Below, in pieces: positions 4,912-11,807 of a DNA stretch of 11,807 nt. The DNA comes from Granulicella sp. (lineage in GTDB: Bacteria; Acidobacteriota; Terriglobia; Terriglobales; Acidobacteriaceae). Location of the stretch: the NCBI GenBank assembly GCA_003133205.1, contig PKWK01000113.1, positions 9,312 to 21,118 of the forward strand. The letters are read 5' to 3'. Positions within the stretch are counted from its first letter, which is position 1, and each line of letters starts with the position of its first letter. The notes under the pieces were generated by a model. That model was given only the letters and a program-made list of their open reading frames with translations, was not told the DNA's origin and did no database searches. The translations under genes and the position numbers were made by a program.

Positions 4912-6763
4912 GTGGAATCGAACCGAAGTCGATTATCCGCGCGATAGCACCATAGCAGACCAATTCAAACAGCAGGCTGCCAAGACTCCGGACGCAATTG
5001 CCGTTGTCGCAAAAGACAGTCAGTTGAGTTATCGCGAACTGGACGAACGTTCCAATCAACTTGCCCGTCATTTGCAGAGTCTAGGCGTGCAACCGGACAC
5101 GCTGGTTGGCGTTGCGATGGGACGGTCTGAGGCTCTCGTCGTCAGCCTGTTGGCCATTCTGAAAGCCGGCGGGGGATATGTCCCTTTGGACCCCACCCAC
5201 CCCAAAGAGCGCCTCTCCTTGGTCATCGAAGACTCGGAGATGCCGATTCTCCTCACCACGTCCGAGACGCGTGATCGGGTTCCATTGAGCGCCACCGGAG
5301 TTACTGTGCTCGATGTCGAGAATCCCGCCATTGTCCTCGGAGGCTCTTACCCAGTCGAAACCCACGCCGCCAGTCATAACCTTGCCTACGTGATCTACAC
5401 CTCCGGTTCCACCGGGAAACCTAAGGGTGTAATGCTCGAAAACCGAAATGTGGTCAACTTCTTTACCGGCATGGACCGGGCTATTGGTAGTACACCCGGA
5501 GTCTGGCTCGCCGTCACCAGTGTTTCTTTCGATATCTCGGTGTTGGAGCTACTGTGGACCTTGACCCGCGGTTTCAAGGTGGTCGTCCATGGCGACGAGG
5601 GAACAGCCACAATTGCCGATGAGATCACACGCCACGGTGTCACGCATCTGCAAATGACCCCATCGCTTGCGCGCATGTTGACGCTTGATGCGCGTGCGTT
5701 CGCCGCACTCGGCTTGCTTAAGCAAATACTGTTGGGAGGAGAGGCGGTGCCTGCTTCCCTCATTCACCATATTCGCCAGATCTTCAGCGGCAAAATCCAT
5801 AACATGTACGGGCCAACAGAGACCACCATCTGGTCCACAACCTATCGTGTGGAAGAACCAGGAAGCACGGTCTCAATCGGCCGCCCCATCTCCAACACCC
5901 AGATCTATATGCTAGACGCGGAATTCCAGCCTGTTCCCGTGGGTGAAATTGGAGAACTCTTCATTGGCGGAGACGGCGTAGCCCGCGGCTATTGGAACCG
6001 GCCCGATCTTACCGCCGAGCGCTTTCTCACTATCCCTTCACTCTCACCGCATCGCATCTACCGCACCGGCGACCTTGCACGCTTTCTACCGGACGGGAAC
6101 ATCGAGTTTCTTGGCCGCGCCGACTACCAGGTCAAGCTTCGCGGCCACCGCATAGAACCCGGCGAGATTGAAGCCATTCTGGAGCAGTGCAACGGAGTTA
6201 GGCAGGCTGTGGTCGTAGTTCGAGAAGATAGGGAGGGCGACAAGCGACTGATTGCCTATCTGGTGGCCAAGGCTACTGGAGCGGAGGCGGCCGGCACCCT
6301 GCGCAGTGTGCTCGAATCGAAGCTTCCCGACTACATGGTCCCTTCAGCCTTTGTCTTTCTTCCCGAGTTGCCGCTCACGGATAACGGAAAAATCGATCGC
6401 AAAGCCCTGCTCAAACTTCCGCCTCCGAGCATCGCTTTTAGCGCAGCCGCAGGTCCGCCCGAAAACAAATCCGGCAACCAAACAAGCAATGAAATCGAGC
6501 GTATCGTAGCAGCCGCGTGGCAAGATGCACTGGGAATCCCCAGCGTGGGCGTGAACGATAACTTCTTCGACCTCGGCGCTCACTCCCTGACCGTGGCCGA
6601 GGTGCAGGCAAAACTGCAAGAGACGTTGGGGCGTGAGATTTCACTCGTTGACCTGTTCCAGTTTTCTACGGTGAGTGCGCTTGCCAGACACCTTGCTGGC
6701 GCTCAATCGCACAGCCAGGATTCAGACCGTGCACAACGCCGTAGGTTGGCTCGGCAGCACTGA
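4889..6763 (+). CDS. NRPS loading protein, adenylation-carrier (A-PCP), predicted glycine
   Basis: A 624-residue free-standing A-PCP didomain with no condensation domain. Residues 7-16 (LEWNRTEVDY) are the linker that normally joins a C domain to an A domain. The A domain runs about 20-515: core A3 TSGSTGKPKG (171-180), A4 FDIS (214-217), A5 NMYGPTETT (305-313), A7 YRTGDLARF, A8 LRGHRIEPGEIE, A10 NGKIDRKAL with Lys501. The ten pocket residues D215, I216, L219, Q255, L281, G283, M306, I314, W315, K501 spell DILQLGMIWK, which I recall as a glycine code. The carrier domain (about 532-600) has DLGAHSLT with Ser566 as phosphopantetheine site. It would adenylate glycine with ATP and hold glycyl thioester for the KS of the next protein. 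A basic tail after the carrier (RAQRRRLARQH) could aid docking. It overlaps the carbamoyltransferase and ends 10 bp before the PKS. Confidence 0.94.
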   Translation: MLPVQVLEWNRTEVDYPRDSTIADQFKQQAAKTPDAIAVVAKDSQLSYRELDERSNQLARHLQSLGVQPDTLVGVAMGRSEALVVSLLAILKAGGGYVPLDPTHPKERLSLVIEDSEMPILLTTSETRDRVPLSATGVTVLDVENPAIVLGGSYPVETHAASHNLAYVIYTSGSTGKPKGVMLENRNVVNFFTGMDRAIGSTPGVWLAVTSVSFDISVLELLWTLTRGFKVVVHGDEGTATIADEITRHGVTHLQMTPSLARMLTLDARAFAALGLLKQILLGGEAVPASLIHHIRQIFSGKIHNMYGPTETTIWSTTYRVEEPGSTVSIGRPISNTQIYMLDAEFQPVPVGEIGELFIGGDGVARGYWNRPDLTAERFLTIPSLSPHRIYRTGDLARFLPDGNIEFLGRADYQVKLRGHRIEPGEIEAILEQCNGVRQAVVVVREDREGDKRLIAYLVAKATGAEAAGTLRSVLESKLPDYMVPSAFVFLPELPLTDNGKIDRKALLKLPPPSIAFSAAAGPPENKSGNQTSNEIERIVAAAWQDALGIPSVGVNDNFFDLGAHSLTVAEVQAKLQETLGREISLVDLFQFSTVSALARHLAGAQSHSQDSDRAQRRRLARQH

Positions 6764-6773
6764 AAGGCAGGAA

Positions 6774-9700
6774 ATGACGAAGCCCTCCGCAATCGCGATC
6801 GTTGGCATGGCGGGACGCTTTCCTGGCGCTCGCGATATCTCAGAGTTTTGGCAAAACCTGCGCGATGGAGTCGAGTCCATTCGCTCCCGCTCCAATGCTG
6901 AACTGCTCGCCGCCGGCGTGACTCCGGACGAGTTGGCCAGCCCGGACTATGTCAAGAGGGTCTCGGTGTTCGACGATGTTCCCATGTTCGACGCATCCTT
7001 CTTCGGCCTGAGTCCAAGAGACGCTTCGATTATGGATCCGCAGCACAGGCACTTCCTTGAGTGTGCATGGGAGGCCCTTGAAGATGCCGGCCACCCGCCC
7101 CAACGCTTCGATGGCTCGATTGGCGTCTTTGCTGGGTCGGGCATGAACAATTACCTCATCCATAACTTGCTCGCCAATCGCCGCCTGCTTGAGAGCACGG
7201 GCTTATTCCAACTCAAACAGACCGGCAACGACAAAGATGTTCTGGCCACTCGCGTCTCCTACCAGTTTGACCTGCACGGACCCAGCATCAACGTGCAGAC
7301 CGCGTGCTCCACTTCCCTTGTCGCGGTTCATCTTGCCTGCCAAAGCCTGCTCAACTACGAGTGCGACCTGGCCCTGGCAGGTGGAGTCACCATCGAAATC
7401 CCTCATGGCCGGGGCTACATCTATCGCGAAGGAGAGATTCTATCTCGCGACGGCCACTGCCGTGCCTTCGACGCAACGTCGAGTGGAACTGTCTTTGGAA
7501 GTGGCCTGGGAATTGTCGTACTGCGGCGCCTTGAAGACGCACTCGAAGATCGCGACCATATCCGCGCCGTCATTCTCGGATCGGCAGTCAACAATGATGG
7601 CGCGCGCAAGGTCGGTTATCTGGCCCCGAGCGTTGAAGGCCAGGCCGAGGTCATTGCCGAAGCTCTGGATTTCGCTTCCATCGACGCCGCGGACATCTCC
7701 TACGTCGAGACCCACGGAACCGGGACGGTCGTCGGCGATCCCATCGAAGTCAGAGCTCTTACGCAAGCGTTTCGCAAGTTCACAGCCGGCATCGGCTACT
7801 GCGGAATCGGGTCGCTCAAGACCAACGTAGGTCATCTCGACGCCGCCGCAGGCGTCGCCAGCCTGATGAAGACTGTCCTCGCCCTCGAGCACGGACAAAT
7901 GCCAGCCAGCCTGCATTTTCAGAATCTGAATCCTCACATCGAGTTGAAAGGGAGCCCGTTTTTTGTCAACAGCCAACTCAAGGATTGGCCGTTCACCGAA
8001 ACGCCCAGGCGTGCGGGCGTGACGTCGTTAGGCATCGGCGGCACCAACGCACACGTCGTGCTTGAAGAGGCTCCGCCGCCAGTTGAGTCACAACAGACGA
8101 AGCCCTATCAATTGTTGGTTGTTTCCGCCAAGACAGACAGCGCTGCTGAGCGTGCGTTCACCAATCTCGCCACTCACGTCCACGCACATCCCGAGCTACG
8201 TTTGGCAGACGTTGCCTTCACTTGCCAGGTTGGCAGGCATGCGTTCCCCCATCGCCGCGCACTGGTTGTCGAGGACACGCGCGAGGCAGTAAGTGCGCTT
8301 GCGGAGGGAGAGCGCAAATCCTTTGCCTCCGGCCTTGCCGCGAAAGCCGCACCCTCTGTCGTCTTCATGTTCTCTGGGCAAGGTTCCCAGTACGTCAATA
8401 TGGGCCGCAATCTCTATGAGAACGAGCTGATCTTTCGTGAAACTCTCGACCTCTGCGCTCAACAACTCATGCAGCCTCTCGCGCTCGATTTGCGTCAGGC
8501 GCTGTATCCACCGGAAGAGGAGAAAGACGCCGCGGTCGAAAAGCTGAATCAAACCTGGCTCACCCAGCCCGCCCTCTTCTCGATCGAGTACGCCCTTGCA
8601 CGCTGGTGGATGTCGCTTGGCGTCGAGCCCAAGGCAATGGTGGGCCATAGCATCGGTGAATACGTGGCCGCATGTCTGGCCGGAGTCTTCTCACTCGAAG
8701 ACGCACTCGCAATCGCGGCCTTCCGCGGACGTCTGATGTACGATCTTCCGTCCGGCTCGATGCTTGCTGTCCCGCTCGCCGAGAGCGATCTCCATCTCAG
8801 CGGCACACTTTGCTTAGCCGCAATTAACAATCCAGACTTCTGCGTGGTCTCCGGGCCAACGCCTGAAATCGCGGCCCTGGAAGAGAGTCTCGCAAAGCAG
8901 TCCGTCTCTTGCCGCCGCCTGTTGACCTCGCATGCATTCCACTCCGAGATGATGGACCCCATCCTCGGCGCATTCGAAGGGCGGCTACAAAGCGTCGAGT
9001 TAAAGCCTCCGCGCATGCCTTATCTCTCCAATGTTAGCGGAACCTGGATCAAGCCTGAAGAAGCCACCAATCCAGGCTATTGGGCGCGCCACCTGCGCCA
9101 AACTGTCCGCTTCTCCGACTGCCTGGCTGAGCTCTTTCGCGAGCCGGATCGGATTCTTATTGAGGTCGGCCCCGGCAATGCACTCACGTTCTTAGCCCGT
9201 CAGCAGGCCAGTGCAACGGCAAAAATATTTCAGTCTCTTCCACATCCGCGCGAAGCAACTTCCGACCTTCGCTGCGCGCTTCACACGCTCGGCCAGGTCT
9301 GGATTTCGGGTGTGAGCGTCGATTGGCCGAAACTGCATCCGTCCGGTTCCGTTCATCGCGTTCCGCTGCCGACCTACCCCTTTGAGCACAAGAAGTGTTG
9401 GATTGAACCGGATAGAGTGCAGTTCGCGGAGACGCCTCCCCATGCGTCACGTCTGGAGGACGACAAAGACTTGTCGTTCTATCGTCGCGTCTGGAGAGCC
9501 GCTCCCGCAGTTCCTGCATCGACTAGCTCGGCTGGCGCCTGGATTGTCTTCAATGACTCGCTTGGCCTGGGTGATCAAGTCGCCGCGAAGCTCAGAGCAG
9601 ATAAGCAGGATGTAATTCTGGTCGCTGCGGGCTCAAGTTATCAACGATCCAAGAAAGATAAATACACGATCAGGCCAGGTGTTCGCGACGACTATGATGC

Positions 9701-11807
9701 CTTGATCGCCGACAGCATCAAGAGCGGATATTCGCCCAGGAGAATCTTCCACCTCTGGTCCGTGGAGGGTGCAGAGCTGCCGCTAGCAGAAACCATGGAT
9801 CGTAGCTTCTATAGCCCTCTCTATCTCGCCCAGGCGCTGGCCAATCAGGACATCGCGGACATCGACATCGCTCTGGTCTCAAACCGAATGCAACAAGTCT
9901 CTGAGGAACCAGTCCGCAATCCAGCTCGCGCGGTGTTACTTGGTCCGGCACGAGTTATCCCCAAAGAGCTTCCTGGAATCACATGCTGCAGCATCGATGT
10001 GGGCCTTGAAAGTGGCAACGCCACGGAGTGTGCGGCCCAGATCGTATCCGAGATGGCCTCCATCCGCGACAATGCAACCGTTGCGTTTCGCGGCAGTGAG
10101 CGATTTGTTGAGATGCTTGATCCGTTGAATCTGCCCGCTGCCCCTGAACGCCGCCGCTTGCAACCGCGAGGCGTGTACGTCATCACCGGCGGATTGGGCG
10201 GCATAGGATTGGTTGTCGCCGAGCATCTGGCGCGTGAATTCAACGCTCGGCTCGTTCTTGTGACCCGTTCCCCGCTGCCGCCCGAAGCGGAGTGGGAAGC
10301 CACTCTGAACGACCGCCACCAGACCGGTGCCAACAAACAGAGGATTCGAAAGCTGCTTGAGATTCGAGCCATCGCGGGTGGACTGCTGGTTGCTCAAGGG
10401 GATGTCACGAATCTCGATCAGATGCGTGATATCGTTGCCCAGGCTCGACAGCGCTATGGAAAAATCGACGGCGTCTTTCATGCCGCAGGCATTCTCGACG
10501 ACGGCCCTTTGATGCTGAAGACCGCGGAAAGCGCAGCCAGGGTTCTCGATCCAAAGGTGCGTGGAACCTTGGTTCTGGAAGAGGCCCTCCGCGATGCGCC
10601 GCTGAGCTGCTTTGTCCTGTTCTCCTCCATTAGCTCCATCTTTCCTCCAGCGGGTCAGGTGGACTATGCCGCCGCCAATGCCTTTCTCGATGCTTTTGCG
10701 CTGAGCCGCAAGGATCCGGTAACTGTCATTAACTGGGGCGCGTGGCGCGAGGTTGGGATGGGTGCGCGCTCGGCCTCTCCGCATCCTTTGCTGGATGAAC
10801 GATTGCTGGCAACGCCCCAGGAGATCGTGTATTCGAGCCATTTTTCACAACAGCAGCAGGGGTTGCTCTCTGAACATAGATTGAAGTCCGGTAAGGCGCT
10901 TATCCCAGGAACGGGCTATCTGGAAATGGCTGCCGCAGCGTTCGAGCGCGGGTCGATGCACGGCCCAATCGAATTTCAGGATGTCTTCTTCCTCGCTCCG
11001 CTGACATTCGACGCTTCTGAATCCAGGGAAGTGCGTGTCCAGCTTAAGCGCGAACAGGAAGCCGGGCCGGAGAAAGGCGGCTTCCGCTTCTCCATATTTG
11101 CGCGTGCCGGCAAGTGGGTCGAGCATTCCACAGGTCGCATTGAACCGTGCCTGACGCGCCCGGTATCGCAGATCGATCGCGCCGCCATCGCGGCACGCTG
11201 TCACGAACGTGAAGTCGTCTTTGATGAACAGCACCGGACCAAGCAGGAGCGTTACCTCGATTTCGGCTCCCGCTGGCACTCTCTCAAGCGGCTGCACATC
11301 GGCAAGCACGAAGGCCTGGCCGAGCTAGCGCTGGATGACAGGTTCTCTGCGGATTCTTCCGCGTATCGCATGCATCCTGCCATGCTCGATCTGGCAACAG
11401 GGTGCTCACTCTACCTGACTGACGGCTACGAGTCCTCCGACGACCTTTACTTTCCGTTTTCCTATAAAAAGCTGTACGTCTACCGCACATTGCCAATCAG
11501 GTTCTTCAGCCACATCCGCCCCCGCCGCGAGAACCTGCTTCACGGCGAGGTTGAAACCTTCGATATCACGCTCTTTGATGAGCAGGACCAGGTACTGGTG
11601 GAGATCGAAGGCTTCGCGATGCGCCGCATCGCCGATCCCGCAAAGACCGGGGAGGAGAATACGCCAGCCCGTGACGCTGCTCTCCCCGGCGGAGACCAAC
11701 CGATTGAATCCTTCTATCTTTCTGGAATATCGCCGCACGAAGGCGCACGAGCTTTGACGCGCATTCTTCTGGCCAGGACTCCGCTCGCGGTGGTCGCCGT
11801 CTCCCAG
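6774..11807 (+). CDS. Type I polyketide synthase, KS-AT-KR-DH, 3' end beyond window
   Basis: Starts at ATG 6774, with AGGCAGGA just upstream, and stays open for 1678 codons to the right edge. KS about 1-432: Cys178 in TACSTSL, His314 in VETHGTGT, His354 in KTNVGH, all three catalytic residues present. AT about 528-830: GQGSQ (535-539), Ser626 in GHSIGE, and HAFH (720-723), which signals malonyl-CoA. The post-AT linker ends LPTYPFE (865-871). About 895-1130 is the structural half of a ketoreductase. KR catalytic half about 1133-1320: TGGLGGIG (1138-1145), LDD (1241-1243, B-type), Ser1285, Tyr1298, Asn1302. DH about 1340-1622: His1368 in EHRLKSGKALIPGTG and Asp1539 in HPAMLD. The end (SGISPHEG...) resembles the linker before an ACP. 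No ER, MT or ACP lies within the window. The KS begins at once with no docking domain, consistent with receiving glycyl from the preceding carrier. KR before DH is an unusual order. Confidence 0.95.
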   Translation, partial: MTKPSAIAIVGMAGRFPGARDISEFWQNLRDGVESIRSRSNAELLAAGVTPDELASPDYVKRVSVFDDVPMFDASFFGLSPRDASIMDPQHRHFLECAWEALEDAGHPPQRFDGSIGVFAGSGMNNYLIHNLLANRRLLESTGLFQLKQTGNDKDVLATRVSYQFDLHGPSINVQTACSTSLVAVHLACQSLLNYECDLALAGGVTIEIPHGRGYIYREGEILSRDGHCRAFDATSSGTVFGSGLGIVVLRRLEDALEDRDHIRAVILGSAVNNDGARKVGYLAPSVEGQAEVIAEALDFASIDAADISYVETHGTGTVVGDPIEVRALTQAFRKFTAGIGYCGIGSLKTNVGHLDAAAGVASLMKTVLALEHGQMPASLHFQNLNPHIELKGSPFFVNSQLKDWPFTETPRRAGVTSLGIGGTNAHVVLEEAPPPVESQQTKPYQLLVVSAKTDSAAERAFTNLATHVHAHPELRLADVAFTCQVGRHAFPHRRALVVEDTREAVSALAEGERKSFASGLAAKAAPSVVFMFSGQGSQYVNMGRNLYENELIFRETLDLCAQQLMQPLALDLRQALYPPEEEKDAAVEKLNQTWLTQPALFSIEYALARWWMSLGVEPKAMVGHSIGEYVAACLAGVFSLEDALAIAAFRGRLMYDLPSGSMLAVPLAESDLHLSGTLCLAAINNPDFCVVSGPTPEIAALEESLAKQSVSCRRLLTSHAFHSEMMDPILGAFEGRLQSVELKPPRMPYLSNVSGTWIKPEEATNPGYWARHLRQTVRFSDCLAELFREPDRILIEVGPGNALTFLARQQASATAKIFQSLPHPREATSDLRCALHTLGQVWISGVSVDWPKLHPSGSVHRVPLPTYPFEHKKCWIEPDRVQFAETPPHASRLEDDKDLSFYRRVWRAAPAVPASTSSAGAWIVFNDSLGLGDQVAAKLRADKQDVILVAAGSSYQRSKKDKYTIRPGVRDDYDALIADSIKSGYSPRRIFHLWSVEGAELPLAETMDRSFYSPLYLAQALANQDIADIDIALVSNRMQQVSEEPVRNPARAVLLGPARVIPKELPGITCCSIDVGLESGNATECAAQIVSEMASIRDNATVAFRGSERFVEMLDPLNLPAAPERRRLQPRGVYVITGGLGGIGLVVAEHLAREFNARLVLVTRSPLPPEAEWEATLNDRHQTGANKQRIRKLLEIRAIAGGLLVAQGDVTNLDQMRDIVAQARQRYGKIDGVFHAAGILDDGPLMLKTAESAARVLDPKVRGTLVLEEALRDAPLSCFVLFSSISSIFPPAGQVDYAAANAFLDAFALSRKDPVTVINWGAWREVGMGARSASPHPLLDERLLATPQEIVYSSHFSQQQQGLLSEHRLKSGKALIPGTGYLEMAAAAFERGSMHGPIEFQDVFFLAPLTFDASESREVRVQLKREQEAGPEKGGFRFSIFARAGKWVEHSTGRIEPCLTRPVSQIDRAAIAARCHEREVVFDEQHRTKQERYLDFGSRWHSLKRLHIGKHEGLAELALDDRFSADSSAYRMHPAMLDLATGCSLYLTDGYESSDDLYFPFSYKKLYVYRTLPIRFFSHIRPRRENLLHGEVETFDITLFDEQDQVLVEIEGFAMRRIADPAKTGEENTPARDAALPGGDQPIESFYLSGISPHEGARALTRILLARTPLAVVAVSQ

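Noticed and set aside
7189..7830. 213-codon plus-strand frame and long minus-strand frames (for example 9936-10841) within the PKS
   Set aside because: Out-of-frame shadows of the PKS, which has all catalytic motifs in one continuous frame.
9421..10140. Possible ACP between AT and KR, as in PUFA and enediyne synthases
   Set aside because: No carrier-type DS(L/I) phosphopantetheine motif; the sequence reads as the structural subdomain of a ketoreductase.
1..11807. CRISPR arrays, tRNA or rRNA genes, riboswitches
   Set aside because: Scanned by eye; no regularly spaced repeats, cloverleaf-like sequences or conserved rRNA segments seen.

Overview
The window reads as mid-to-high GC bacterial DNA (roughly 55-60% by eye, not counted) with no rRNA, tRNA or housekeeping gene to fix the organism. 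The mixture of a hybrid NRPS/PKS operon, a carbamoyltransferase, FkbM-type methyltransferases and mobile-element debris fits a soil bacterium rich in secondary metabolism. Acidobacteriota is my guess, with low confidence.

Left part (1-2726, mostly minus strand) is a rearranged, decaying region. It opens with a C-terminal fragment of a large serine recombinase in which a short internal piece (about 74-150) has been flipped in place. Two intact FkbM-family methyltransferase genes follow (407-1159 and 1870-2622, both minus). They lie in a direct duplication of about 870 bp whose units are exactly 1463 bp apart. Their 5' parts are almost identical while the rest of the coding sequence has diverged, mostly by amino-acid changes. 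Between the copies lie the broken remains of a short-chain dehydrogenase on the plus strand, readable only across several frames.

Middle (2727-3150) has no recognisable gene. It ends in a dense array of TGTC/GACA motifs with a 16-bp direct repeat and two TTGACA boxes, then a possible 28-residue leader ORF. This is the upstream region of the rightward operon, and possibly an old insertion-sequence end.

Right part (3151-11807, plus strand) is a tightly packed biosynthetic operon: a carbamoyltransferase, then (23-bp overlap) a stand-alone adenylation-carrier didomain protein whose pocket code reads DILQLGMIWK, a glycine code, then (10-bp gap) a type I PKS open to the end of the window with order KS-AT-KR-DH. 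Together they suggest glycine is activated and tethered, passed to the KS, extended once with malonyl-CoA (AT motif HAFH), reduced by a B-type KR and dehydrated to a 4-aminobut-2-enoyl-type chain. The carbamoyltransferase would decorate the amine or a later hydroxyl. The KR-before-DH order, the condensation-less glycine loader and the pairing with a carbamoyltransferase are the most distinctive points. The rest of the PKS and cluster lies beyond the right edge.
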